NCBI GenBank assembly: GCA_016124755.1
Contig: WGNA01000009.1
Location: 1-64,000, forward strand
Source: Bacteroidota bacterium
GTDB taxonomy: Bacteria > Bacteroidota > Bacteroidia > NS11-12g > UBA9320
Direction: 5' to 3'
Length of the DNA stretch: 64,000 bases
The notes under the pieces are model-generated. The model was given only the letters and a program-made list of their open reading frames with translations, was not told where the DNA came from and did not search any database. A program made the position numbers and the translations under genes. Positions 24,797 through 34,133 of this stretch are shown here, piece by piece (the stretch's first letter is position 1; each line of letters starts with the position of its first letter).

Positions 24797-25714
24797 ATGA
24801 GAAAAATCTTCCCCTTCCTGTTGCTTTTCGCGTTGATGACATCGTCGTGCGACAATCACGTTCTGCCCACGCCGAAGAACACCGATCTCAATCTTGATGA
24901 GTTAAGCGGTACCGGTTCGTTTGTGTTTACCAACTACGCACCTTTGGCAGATAAACCGGTTAAAGTTTATTACCACATACCCGACGGAGCAGACAAGAAC
25001 ACGCCAATTCTGATCGGATTTCACGGTTCGGGAAGAGATGGAGAGAATGCCCGAAATATTTTGATATCGCACGCAAACCGAAAGGGTGTGATCGTAATTG
25101 TTCCGGATTTTTCTAATCAGTATTATCCGGGAGGCGACGAATACAATCTCGGAAATCTTTTTACAGATGGAGATTATCCAACCGATTCTTCGCTTAATCC
25201 CGAGGACGAATGGACATTTTCACTCATTCATCCGCTGTTTGAATATGTTGCCGACATACTCGAAAGCTCACAGTCTTCATACAGCATTCTCGGCTTTTCT
25301 GCCGGGGCACAGTTTGCTCACCGGCTTTTGATTTATAAAAACGATCTCGTTGATCGGGTTGCGATTTGTTCACCGGGTTGGTGGACGACGCTCGATGAAG
25401 ATCTCGACTTTCCGTATGGTTTAAAGATTAGTCCGTACGAAGCCAACAGACTTCCAGGCTTACTGAGTGCGAAATGGAATCTTTTGGTGGGAGCGCTCGA
25501 TAACGATCCGAACGCTTCGAGTCTGCGGCGAAATGATGTGGTGGATCTTCAGGGAACCAACCGTTACGACAGGACTTTGTATTTTTACCATCAATCGGAG
25601 GCGCTAGCCGGCAAACTGGGAGCCGACTTCAACTGGACACTTACCGTGGTTCCGGGTGTTGCTCATGACCTTTCGGGATTGGCCGGAAGTGCATTCGACA
25701 AGATGTTTCCCTGA
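24797..25714 (+). CDS. Lipoprotein alpha/beta hydrolase
   Basis: 305 residues. The lipobox LMTSSC is near residue 18. The alpha/beta-hydrolase fold shows an oxyanion-type GFHGSGRDGENAR, the nucleophile elbow GFSAGAQ, an acid in VGALDNDPN and a His in VPGVAHDLSG. It resembles the PHB-depolymerase/LpqC-like esterase group more than peptidases, but the substrate cannot be told. It follows the regulator gene by 62 bases and precedes the DASS transporter by 2, so it belongs to the rightward unit. Probably anchored in the outer membrane. Confidence 0.82.
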   Translation: MRKIFPFLLLFALMTSSCDNHVLPTPKNTDLNLDELSGTGSFVFTNYAPLADKPVKVYYHIPDGADKNTPILIGFHGSGRDGENARNILISHANRKGVIVIVPDFSNQYYPGGDEYNLGNLFTDGDYPTDSSLNPEDEWTFSLIHPLFEYVADILESSQSSYSILGFSAGAQFAHRLLIYKNDLVDRVAICSPGWWTTLDEDLDFPYGLKISPYEANRLPGLLSAKWNLLVGALDNDPNASSLRRNDVVDLQGTNRYDRTLYFYHQSEALAGKLGADFNWTLTVVPGVAHDLSGLAGSAFDKMFP

Positions 25715-25716
25715 GT

Positions 25717-27153
25717 ATGCGATTTATTTCCATCAACACGAAATCCGTGGGTTTTATCCTCGGGCCTTTGTTATTTCTGATTATTAAGTTCGGAATTCAT
25801 TTTCTCGATCTTGCTGCACCCGGTGTGGGAGTTCTGGCGACAACTGCGTGGGTGGCAACATGGTGGATTACCGAAGTGGTAGAAGTTGAAGTTACAGCGT
25901 TGTTGCCGATGATTTTATTCCCGTTAACCGGCGGATTAAATCTCTCCAAAACCTGCGCATCTTACGGACACAAATACATCTTTTTATTTCTGGGCGGATT
26001 TGTCCTGGCGATTGCAATTCAGAAATGGAATCTGCACAAACGGATTGCGTTGAACATCATAAACCGCATCGGCACGCGACCCGATCGTATTATTCTGGGA
26101 TTTATGGTGAGTACTGCATTTATGTCGATGTGGATTTCGAATACCGCAACAACCGTAATGATGCTGCCAATTGCGTTGGCGGTGAGCAGTCAGTTTGAAG
26201 GCGGCAAAGGTATGTCGGCATTCACATCCGCGTTGCTGTTATCGATCGCATATTCCGCTTCAATCGGAGGAATATCAACCTTAATCGGCACACCGCCGAA
26301 TCTCATTCTGGCCGGAGTAGTTCATGAGATTTATAATGTGGAAATCACCTTTACCATGTGGATGGTGGTTGGAGTTCCGGTTAGCATTCTTCTGTTAGTG
26401 GTTTGCTGGTTTTATCTGACACGTGTTCTGAGGAAATCGGAAGTGGAAATGAAAACCGGATTGTTGAGTATTCGCGAAGAGCTTACCAAACTGGGAACGA
26501 TTTCGTACGAAGAAAAACTCATTGCGGCGGTCTTTCTGTTAACGGCAGCGATGTGGGTAACACGGTCATTTTTTATAGAGAAGTTTATACCGGAAATCGA
26601 TGATACCATCATTGCAATTCTGGCTGCGGTTATTTTGTTTTTGATGCCATCGCGGAACGGAAATCAGAAACTGATTGAATGGAAGGATGCGGTAAAACTG
26701 CCATGGGGAATACTGATTTTGTTTGGCGGCGGTATTGCGATTGCGGAAGGTTTTCAGCAGAGCGGACTCGCCGATTGGATTGCCGATAACCTCACTGTTT
26801 TGCAGGGACTTTCCCTTTTTATTGTGTTGATTTCATTGGTGTTTATGGTGAATTTTCTCACCGAGATTACTTCCAATCTGGCGACGACTTCGGTTTTGCT
26901 TCCGGTTCTGGCTCCGCTGGCTGTGGCGCTGCATATCAATCCGTATTATCTGATGGTGGGTGCGACGATGGCGGCTTCGTGTGCGTTTATGCTTCCGGTT
27001 GCCACACCGCCGAATGCCATTGTTTTCGGATCAGAACATCTCACCTTAAAACAAATGATGCGCGCCGGTTTGTGGATGAATCTGATTTCGGTTGTGGTAA
27101 TTACACTGTTTGTGTATTTCGTTTTGCCGATGGTTTGGGGCGGGATGTTTTAA
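25717..27153 (+). CDS. DASS-family sodium/dicarboxylate (SLC13-like) symporter
   Basis: 478 residues and about 11-12 membrane helices. It has the two hallmark SNT motifs (WISNTATTVMMLP and TEITSNLATTSVLLP), each followed by its partner loop (TLIGTPPNLILAG and MLPVATPPNAIVFG). The family moves succinate, malate, fumarate or aspartate with sodium. Co-transcribed with the lipoprotein hydrolase 2 bases upstream. With DcuC in the divergent operon, the locus has two unrelated dicarboxylate carriers, which supports C4-acid or aspartate metabolism as the theme. Confidence 0.92.
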   Translation: MRFISINTKSVGFILGPLLFLIIKFGIHFLDLAAPGVGVLATTAWVATWWITEVVEVEVTALLPMILFPLTGGLNLSKTCASYGHKYIFLFLGGFVLAIAIQKWNLHKRIALNIINRIGTRPDRIILGFMVSTAFMSMWISNTATTVMMLPIALAVSSQFEGGKGMSAFTSALLLSIAYSASIGGISTLIGTPPNLILAGVVHEIYNVEITFTMWMVVGVPVSILLLVVCWFYLTRVLRKSEVEMKTGLLSIREELTKLGTISYEEKLIAAVFLLTAAMWVTRSFFIEKFIPEIDDTIIAILAAVILFLMPSRNGNQKLIEWKDAVKLPWGILILFGGGIAIAEGFQQSGLADWIADNLTVLQGLSLFIVLISLVFMVNFLTEITSNLATTSVLLPVLAPLAVALHINPYYLMVGATMAASCAFMLPVATPPNAIVFGSEHLTLKQMMRAGLWMNLISVVVITLFVYFVLPMVWGGMF

Positions 27154-27198
27154 ACGGAAGTAAATAATTCTTTTCAACTCAATTTTTAGATTTGAACC

Positions 27199-30100
27199 GT
27201 GCGCCGGCTCATTCTGATTTTAATCGTATCTCTCCAATTTCCGTTACTGTTGGTTCGGGCACAAACACCTGTTTTGCATCTTCCTACCGGTCACTCCGAA
27301 CGCATTACGGATTTGCTTCCCGGGAAAGACAACAAATACCTTGTGAGTTTTAGCCGGGAAGACGGGAAGATTTTTGTCACACACACTGCCTACCGGAAGA
27401 TGCTGTATGAAATCTCCGATGCGTCTGCGCTTTATTATAAAATTCATGTCGTAAAAGATTCGAATCAGGTGATTGCCGTTGGGGTAAACAAGGCAAACGC
27501 AGAAGGATTTGTTGAGTTTTTTGATATCCGAAACGGGAAATCTGTGAAGAAGATTACGGGATTAAGAATCGGGAAAAACCGACTTCCGCAATTCAGCCAG
27601 AATTACCGGTATTTTGTGTCGGCAGATTTTAAAAGTTCTAAGGTTGGTTTATACGATATCCACAATTGGAAGGTCAATTGGCTTGAAGGTTTCGATATTA
27701 AAAAAACATCGTGGGAGGTTTTTGATAAAGTTAAATTTCATTTAGTTGAGAATTCGGTCGACGGCAAACCCGAATATATTATCACCGCAATTCCGGAAAA
27801 AGGAATTTATATTTCAAATACCCGGGATCATTCCCTTCAAACATTTCTCGATAGTCTTGTATTTGATGATGTTTTTGAATGTAACGGTAATCACTTTTTA
27901 ATTACAAAGAAGCTTGTCGGCGGCCATTATTTCGGAGATAACCATAAACAAATCTGGCATCTTGAAAAACAGAAAAAAGTGTACGATGTAGTTGGCGGAA
28001 GGATTTTAGCCCATAAAGAAAAAGGATATATTTGTTTGTACGATTCAAATTCCAATATCCGGTTTTATCATTTAATCGAATCTGCTTCCGGTTGGAATCT
28101 GCAGCGTGACACACTTTTAGAACAACATTTTAAAAATCGTTTTACCAAAAGACTGAGCTTTAAATTGATTGGCTATTTAAAAGAAGGAAGCCGGTTGCTG
28201 TTTCAGGATAATGATTCATTATTTATACTGGATTTAGTAAATGGGAATCTAAAAAGCATTTTGAGTTGCGAGTATATTGAGGATGCTGATATCATATATT
28301 CTTCAGACGGAGACGAATGCATTACCGCAAGATGTAACATTAATTTTAAAACCGAAAACTGGTGTATTATTCACGAACTTGCGGATGGAAATTTTGTTTC
28401 AAAATCATCTCCGAATCGGCTTACAAACGGGGTTTATGTTAAAACTCTGGATCAGTGGATTTCGGCGAATTCGAATGTAATTCAGTACCGGCAAATGGAG
28501 GGGGAGGAGAACATTTACCGGGTGGAAGGGAAGATAGTTGCGGCGTCGGAATCCAATTTTATTGCTCGTGACACAACCGGAAATCAGGAACTCTTTTCCA
28601 TTATCTGCGACGACGGAAAGGTGCGTTTGTACAATTGCAACAACGGAACTCTGGCGGGAACGTTCGAATCGGAAAAAGGAGAAATACACTACGCTCAAAC
28701 CATTAATTCCGGAAAAATGCTTTTAACGATTTCGAATTATACTCAGGGAGAATATCACCAAAGGCGTTCGTTGTTGGAATTGTGGAACATAAAAACCGGA
28801 GACAGAATAAAGCAAATAATCAGTGAACGAGATTATATAGATGCAGCAGCTACGAGTGCAGACGGTACTATTTTGTTTTATGAAGAAGAAGATTATTTTA
28901 AAAAATGGGATTTGCAAAAAGATGTTCTTTTAGATAAAAAATATGTCGGGGAAGTAAAAAAGATAAACGTAAATAAAACCGGCGATTTCATGATTCTTCA
29001 GGATAATGATGGTGTGGATTTATGGTCGGTTGATAGTTTTTCGAAGGTATTATATATTCCGTCTTTCGGCATAAGCAATGCGGTATTTAGTGCAAGTGGG
29101 GAAGAAATTCTCGTGAATGATTTCAGAGGCTTGGAAGAATACAGAATAGAAGATACACTGATTAAAATTCATCATTACGATTATTACACCGACACGTTAC
29201 CAAACGGCAGAACCCACTTCGTAAAAGGACATGAGCAGAATGTACTTGAAGCAGCCTACAGCAAAAACGGGAAATGGATTGTTTCGGTGGGATTAGACGG
29301 ACAGCTGATCATCTGGGATCGGAAAACCGGGAAAATTGTAAATAAACGGCAGTCGAATCTGGGGAGAGTTACCGGTATTTCTTTCTCCTCCGACAACAAT
29401 CGTTTTGTGACATCTTCGGTGGATCAGCGCATTAAAATATGGGATCTTCAATCGTCGGAAGAACTGGCCACGATCGTTTTATTAAAAGGCGATGCAAGTA
29501 TTACCATGACACCGGAAAGTTATTATTATGCCACCGGTGAAGTGAGTCAGTTTGTGAGTTGGCAAGTAGGAGATATGTTTCTCAGTTTTGAGCAATTGGA
29601 TATTAAATACAATCGTCCGGATTTGGTTTTACGATCGCTGCATTCGCCGGATTCCAATCTTGTTGAAGCGTATAAATTAGCCTATTTAAAAAGGTTAGAA
29701 CGATTAAATTATACAATAACAGATTTCAATAATTCTAATAGTCCGCCGGAAGTTTCGGTTATGAGTCCGGCATTTTCCAATTATCTTACCGACTCTTGTT
29801 TTGTGAAAATTACGATACACGCGGAAGAGGCAAATTCAGCACTTACTGCTCTACACATAAGGATGAACGGCGTTCCGGTGTATGGAGCGAAAGGACTCGA
29901 ATTGTCTGAACGAAACATACGTACGTTTGACACAATTGTGCGGGTTGATTTAATCGAAGGTGTAAATAAAATTGAAGTTTCAGCCATTAATAAATCCGGG
30001 TTGGAAAGTCTTCGGGAACCCAATTTTGTGAAACGAAATATGCCGGTCGGGAATTCCCCGAAAGTTTATTTTGTTGGAATAGCGATGAATTCATATCAGC

Positions 30101-30846
30101 AGAATTCACACAATCTCAAATACAGCGTAAAGGATATCCGGGATTTGGTAAAGGCGTTGAAAAAGCGATATCCAACCTCGTTAATAGTCGATACGCTGTT
30201 GGATAACCGGGTTACGGTTGCTTCAATCGACTCGTTGTTTGAACGGCTGAAAAGTGGGGCAGTTAACGACAAACTGATTTTTTCGTTTTCCGGACACGGC
30301 TTGCTGAGCGATCAGTTTGATTATTTCCTGAGCACGTATGATGTGGATTTTACTCATCCTGAGCTCAAAGGATATTCGTATGAAAAGCTCGAAGCCCGTT
30401 TGGGAGAACTTCCGATGCGCCGGAAACTTTTTATGATCGATGCGTGTCACAGCGGTGAGGTGGATAAGGCTTCAATGCTGGCGTTGAACGAACGCATGGA
30501 TGCAACCGGTTTAAAAGGAGCGAAGTCTGTGGTGACCCGAAATGATTTGTCGCACCTCGGACTTCAGAACAGTTTTGATATTATGAACGAACTCTTTTTA
30601 AAGGTCGGCAATGAAACCGGAACGACGGTGATTTCGGCAGCGGCAGGGACACAATTCGCGATGGAAAATTCGAAATATTCAAACGGCGTTTTTACGTATG
30701 CTGTTTTAGAATTGCTTTCAAAAGAAAAGGAGATTTCTGTTTCGGAACTTCAGAAATGGGTAATTACGCGGGTGCCGGAACTCACAAAAGGCTTGCAACA
30801 ACCCACGACAAGAAGTGTTAATTTTAGTTTGGATTGGAGTTTTTGA
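27199..30846 (+). CDS. WD40-propeller caspase-family protease, exported
   Basis: 1215 residues from a GTG start. The signal peptide is LILILIVSLQFPLLLVRAQ. Most of the protein is beta-propeller; clear WD40 repeats occur at ~675-760 (KGHEQNVLEAAYS, DGQLIIWDRKTGK, QRIKIWDLQSSEE). A linker at ~845-950 has an Ig-like look (INKSGLESLREP). A caspase-like C14 domain occupies ~955-1200, with the His1033-Cys1083 dyad in FSFSGHGLL and FMIDACHSGE. Family knowledge: bacterial caspase-WD40 proteins act as protease effectors, often in stress or phage responses; here export suggests periplasmic or surface action. The promoter-like TAGATTTG at 27187-27194 is 4 bases from the start. It is 45 bases after the DASS gene and may be independent. 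Confidence 0.88.
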   Translation: MRRLILILIVSLQFPLLLVRAQTPVLHLPTGHSERITDLLPGKDNKYLVSFSREDGKIFVTHTAYRKMLYEISDASALYYKIHVVKDSNQVIAVGVNKANAEGFVEFFDIRNGKSVKKITGLRIGKNRLPQFSQNYRYFVSADFKSSKVGLYDIHNWKVNWLEGFDIKKTSWEVFDKVKFHLVENSVDGKPEYIITAIPEKGIYISNTRDHSLQTFLDSLVFDDVFECNGNHFLITKKLVGGHYFGDNHKQIWHLEKQKKVYDVVGGRILAHKEKGYICLYDSNSNIRFYHLIESASGWNLQRDTLLEQHFKNRFTKRLSFKLIGYLKEGSRLLFQDNDSLFILDLVNGNLKSILSCEYIEDADIIYSSDGDECITARCNINFKTENWCIIHELADGNFVSKSSPNRLTNGVYVKTLDQWISANSNVIQYRQMEGEENIYRVEGKIVAASESNFIARDTTGNQELFSIICDDGKVRLYNCNNGTLAGTFESEKGEIHYAQTINSGKMLLTISNYTQGEYHQRRSLLELWNIKTGDRIKQIISERDYIDAAATSADGTILFYEEEDYFKKWDLQKDVLLDKKYVGEVKKINVNKTGDFMILQDNDGVDLWSVDSFSKVLYIPSFGISNAVFSASGEEILVNDFRGLEEYRIEDTLIKIHHYDYYTDTLPNGRTHFVKGHEQNVLEAAYSKNGKWIVSVGLDGQLIIWDRKTGKIVNKRQSNLGRVTGISFSSDNNRFVTSSVDQRIKIWDLQSSEELATIVLLKGDASITMTPESYYYATGEVSQFVSWQVGDMFLSFEQLDIKYNRPDLVLRSLHSPDSNLVEAYKLAYLKRLERLNYTITDFNNSNSPPEVSVMSPAFSNYLTDSCFVKITIHAEEANSALTALHIRMNGVPVYGAKGLELSERNIRTFDTIVRVDLIEGVNKIEVSAINKSGLESLREPNFVKRNMPVGNSPKVYFVGIAMNSYQQNSHNLKYSVKDIRDLVKALKKRYPTSLIVDTLLDNRVTVASIDSLFERLKSGAVNDKLIFSFSGHGLLSDQFDYFLSTYDVDFTHPELKGYSYEKLEARLGELPMRRKLFMIDACHSGEVDKASMLALNERMDATGLKGAKSVVTRNDLSHLGLQNSFDIMNELFLKVGNETGTTVISAAAGTQFAMENSKYSNGVFTYAVLELLSKEKEISVSELQKWVITRVPELTKGLQQPTTRSVNFSLDWSF

Positions 30847-31217
30847 ATTTTAACTTCCTTTTCAATAATGCTGGCAGTTGGTCCGGATTCATCTTTTGAA
30901 AATAACTCAATGTGTGGTAAGATTTCATTTATCAGGTTAAAGTTGAAAGACGGAATAATTGCTCTTTCATCAATCTCCTTTTGAAAATAAACATTGAGCT
31001 CAACTGTTCTGGTGATTGAATAAGCCTGACTAATCCTATATCTGGTTCCTCTGCCCTGACCTTCAATCAGTATATAATTTTGCTCTTTCAGCTTTTGAAG
31101 GATTCGTTAAATAGTGGCATAACCAACATTCAGAGAAACTCCATCGTGAATTTCTTTGGACGAACTCAAAGAGTTTTTAGCCAGATATTCTATTATAATT
31201 TTGTCTGTAATTTTTAT
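30847..31217 (-). pseudogene. Remnant of a winged-helix (Fic-type N-terminal) gene
   Basis: Read on the reverse strand, a coherent protein appears: DKIIIEYLAKNSLSSSKEI, GVSLNVGYATI, stop (TAA at 31109-31107), RILQKLKEQNYILIEG, GRGTRYRISQAYS, VYFQKEIDERAIIPSFNFNL. This is a winged helix followed by the linker typical, in my recollection, of long Fic-family proteins. There is no start codon (a TAA lies at 31220), one internal stop, and it runs into the end of the caspase gene without a Fic domain. It is a decayed and truncated gene. The 140 bases to its right hold only A/T-rich sequence and a G7 tract near 31310. Confidence 0.7.
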
Positions 31218-31360
31218 TTAAAGCTCAAGATGCTTAATGACGCGGCTCAAATTTTACAAAGGATGAGCTAAAATATAAGCTGTTTTGAGCTCTATTTTGC
31301 GTGAGATCGGGGGGGATTGGGTGAACGCGAAGTTAGCTAATCAATTAGCTGTTCATTTGA

Positions 31361-31897
31361 CTACGGTATATTTACATCGGGTTTAGGGTAAATTCTAATC
31401 ATTTCCACCAATTCATCAAAATTACATTTTAATGCGGTGGATGAAATACTCAAAGGTGTTCCAAACATTTTTTGTGAGGCGTTCATCCATTTCTGTTTAT
31501 AACGGGATGCCTGATTTACATAATAGTCAGGATTCGAAACATAAATTAACAGAAACCGGGTTTTCTGAACATTACCAATTTCAAATCCTGTAATGTCTAT
31601 CCATTTAATTAATTGTCCGCTCAACGCACTTGAATTATCAAGTAAACCGTCTTTATTGATAACAAGTCCGGGTTTGAAGTCGAACAGTTTAAGCAGTCCG
31701 TAAATCCCGGTTGAACCAAAAAACAAAACCGAGACAACACCAACGATTTTATAAAAAATACTTCCCGGGTCCTGAGCACCACTCGTTAAATTCCACATCC
31801 AGATCCCTCCGCAAACAAAGGCGATGGAACCAATAATCGTTAACAAAATCTTGCCTTTACTGAGTTGGATTTCGATTGTGATTTGATCGGGATTCAT
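31361..31897 (-). CDS. STM3941-like membrane protein
   Basis: 178 residues with two membrane helices (LLTIIGSIAFVCGGIWMW and IVGVVSVLFFGSTGIYGLL). A soluble C-terminal part contains VINKDGLLDNSSALSGQ and IKWIDITGFEIGN, the pattern of the STM3941 family, a PH-like membrane-associated domain of unknown role. It stands alone, divergent from the cyclase gene 94 bases away. Nothing nearby suggests a function. Confidence 0.75.
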   Translation of the reverse strand: MNPDQITIEIQLSKGKILLTIIGSIAFVCGGIWMWNLTSGAQDPGSIFYKIVGVVSVLFFGSTGIYGLLKLFDFKPGLVINKDGLLDNSSALSGQLIKWIDITGFEIGNVQKTRFLLIYVSNPDYYVNQASRYKQKWMNASQKMFGTPLSISSTALKCNFDELVEMIRIYPKPDVNIP

Positions 31898-31991
31898 TTA
31901 ACAATTATTCGAACAAAACTAACTTAAACTATATTGGATAGGATTGCAAAGATGTTGATCAGATGTATAAAGATGTCTGAAATTAACAGAA

Positions 31992-33935
31992 TTGAATATC
32001 TTTACCCTCGTGTTTCAGTTTTTACGTGCTTTGGTCATCTTTCTCGCGACATATTTAGTTGCGTTTCAAAGCTATTCCGCCGATTCAGATTCTACACATA
32101 TTGTCGCAGGTTTTCAAAAGGGATTAAAGACAAGGAATTTTGATACGGCATACACGTATATCCAAGGACAACTTTATTCCAATCAGAAAAACATACTTAG
32201 TTCTTATATCGATAAAAATTCATTCGGGAAAGACGTTCATTTTAAATGGCAATGCTATCTGCTTTTGGGTGAGATTCTTTGGGGCCAAGACGAATTGCAG
32301 TCTGCCGATTCTGTTCTTACTATCGCAGAAACGAAATTGACTTCCCTTGGCGATCGCGACGGAGCATTTCTTTGTACGTTTAAAAGAGCCCTAATTAAAA
32401 CGCGACAGGGAGTTGCCGATGAAAATGTTTTGGTTCTTGAAAAGGGAATCAAATTTTTTCAGCAGAAGAAAGATACAAGTGATTTATTTAAAGCATTAGT
32501 GTCATTGGCGTATGTCTATTCCCTTTTAGACGAGTGGAATAAATGTATAACACTTCGGTTAATGGCGGCCAGACTTGCCCATAAGTCGGGAAACTGTGGT
32601 CAGGAAGTACATGCATATCGCGCATTGGCCGATATTTATATGGAGCAGAAGAAATATGATTCCTCCCGATATTATTTCAACATGATTGATGAAATGGATG
32701 AATCGTGTACGAATAAAATTGGAGAAAATGTGAAGGCCACCATTCTGGTTTCAAAGGTTCAACTTGAAATTCTTCTCGATAGCATGTATGATTCAGATTC
32801 GCTCCTGAGTATTGCTCAGGAAATGTTTTATCGGGCGCAGAATAAGTATTGGTACGCATTTATGTTCGCGATGCGATCGTACAATTATTATCGACATGGG
32901 GCGTATCAAAAAGCACGTGAGGTTGCAGAACAAGGTCTCGAGTATTCAATTAATCACAATTTACTAAAAGAAAAAAAGGATAATTACCAAGCACTGTATC
33001 GGGCCTGTGCAAAACTGAACGATTATAAAAGTGCTTATTTAAACTTTCAGAAATTTATTGAACTTGAGGAGGAAATGAATACTGAGTCGGCAGCCCGTGG
33101 CAGTGAAAAGATCGATATGGAAGTGCAGGCGGAAAGAGACCGACTAAAAACCGAATTAGAGCATCAGGCTTTGATGTCGAAAGAAAGGAATAGGAAAAAC
33201 TTTTTAATTTTTGGATTGATACTCGTATTTCTGTTTTCTGTTGGCTTGTTCAGTCGATTGAGTTTTGTACGAAGGGCCAATAAGGTAATTAAAAAGGAAA
33301 AAGACAGATCCGAAGAATTATTATTAAACATATTACCGGCTGAGGTAGCCCAGGAACTTAAGGATGTAGGACATTCCCACGCCCGCAATTACGATGTTGC
33401 CACTATTTTATTTACCGATTTTAAAGAGTTCACACAGATTTCTTCCCGAATGAGTGCGGGAGATCTGGTTCAGGAAATTGATACTTGTTTTAAGGCATTT
33501 GATTCGATTTGTGAGAAATATCAAATTGAAAAAATTAAAACTATTGGTGATTCTTATATGGCCGCTGGAGGGTTGCCGGTACCCAAAGACCGCACCGCCC
33601 GGGATACGGTTTTGGCCGGCTTAGAGATGATGGATTTTATTTTAAAACGGAAAGAGAGTCAACCTCAAATGACGTTTGAAATGCGGGTTGGTATTCATAC
33701 AGGCCCCGTGGTCGCCGGGATTGTGGGTGTGAAAAAGTTTCAATACGATATTTGGGGAGACACCGTAAATACCGCCAGTAGAATGGAAAGTGCCTGCGAC
33801 GTGGGCCGGGTAAATATTTCGAATACCACCCACAATTACATTAAAGATGATCCGGCTTTCAGATTTGAAAACAGAGGTAAAATAGAGGTGAAAGGCAAAG
33901 GCCAGATTGATATGTGGTTTGTCGATTTGGCGTAA
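31992..33935 (+). CDS. Membrane adenylate cyclase (class III) with TPR sensor domain
   Basis: 647 residues from the TTG at 31992; a GTG at 32010 is an equal alternative and still keeps the signal segment (LRALVIFLATYLVAF). Residues ~40-370 are TPR-like helices facing the periplasm. A coiled segment comes next, then a membrane helix (FLIFGLILVFLFSVGLF), and the cyclase domain is at ~455-647. Metal ligands are D476 (LFTDFKEFT) and D520 (IGDSYMAAGG). Lys in EKIKTIGD and Asp in YDIWGDTVN are the residues that favour ATP over GTP. The transition-state Asn/Arg are in NTASRME. It likely converts an envelope signal into cAMP; many Bacteroidota have several such proteins. Confidence 0.9.
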   Translation: MNIFTLVFQFLRALVIFLATYLVAFQSYSADSDSTHIVAGFQKGLKTRNFDTAYTYIQGQLYSNQKNILSSYIDKNSFGKDVHFKWQCYLLLGEILWGQDELQSADSVLTIAETKLTSLGDRDGAFLCTFKRALIKTRQGVADENVLVLEKGIKFFQQKKDTSDLFKALVSLAYVYSLLDEWNKCITLRLMAARLAHKSGNCGQEVHAYRALADIYMEQKKYDSSRYYFNMIDEMDESCTNKIGENVKATILVSKVQLEILLDSMYDSDSLLSIAQEMFYRAQNKYWYAFMFAMRSYNYYRHGAYQKAREVAEQGLEYSINHNLLKEKKDNYQALYRACAKLNDYKSAYLNFQKFIELEEEMNTESAARGSEKIDMEVQAERDRLKTELEHQALMSKERNRKNFLIFGLILVFLFSVGLFSRLSFVRRANKVIKKEKDRSEELLLNILPAEVAQELKDVGHSHARNYDVATILFTDFKEFTQISSRMSAGDLVQEIDTCFKAFDSICEKYQIEKIKTIGDSYMAAGGLPVPKDRTARDTVLAGLEMMDFILKRKESQPQMTFEMRVGIHTGPVVAGIVGVKKFQYDIWGDTVNTASRMESACDVGRVNISNTTHNYIKDDPAFRFENRGKIEVKGKGQIDMWFVDLA

Positions 33936-34086
33936 GACAACAGTATCAGTTAGTAAGCAAATCTTGCAATGATAAAATTACAATTTCAACTAAGTCCGTT
34001 ATTAGATCAAATTCAATTATAACAATGAGATGTAACGAAAATAATAAAAATAATATGGCACAGTCAGTTTTAAAAACGTGAAATAA

Positions 34087-34109
34087 AATAGGTTCATCAA
34101 AAACCTATT
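34087..34109 (-). terminator. Terminator of the LamG T9SS gene
   Basis: Perfect 8-bp stem AATAGGTT/AACCTATT with a 7-base loop, 25 bases beyond the stop at 34134. On the reverse strand it runs into TTTTATTT. Low GC content makes it a weak terminator. Confidence 0.5.
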
Positions 34110-34133
34110 CGGCTGAAGTGCATCTTGTTGTAG

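Noticed and set aside
31300-31330. G7 tract as a phase-variation site.
   Set aside because: It lies outside any coding region and away from a recognisable promoter.
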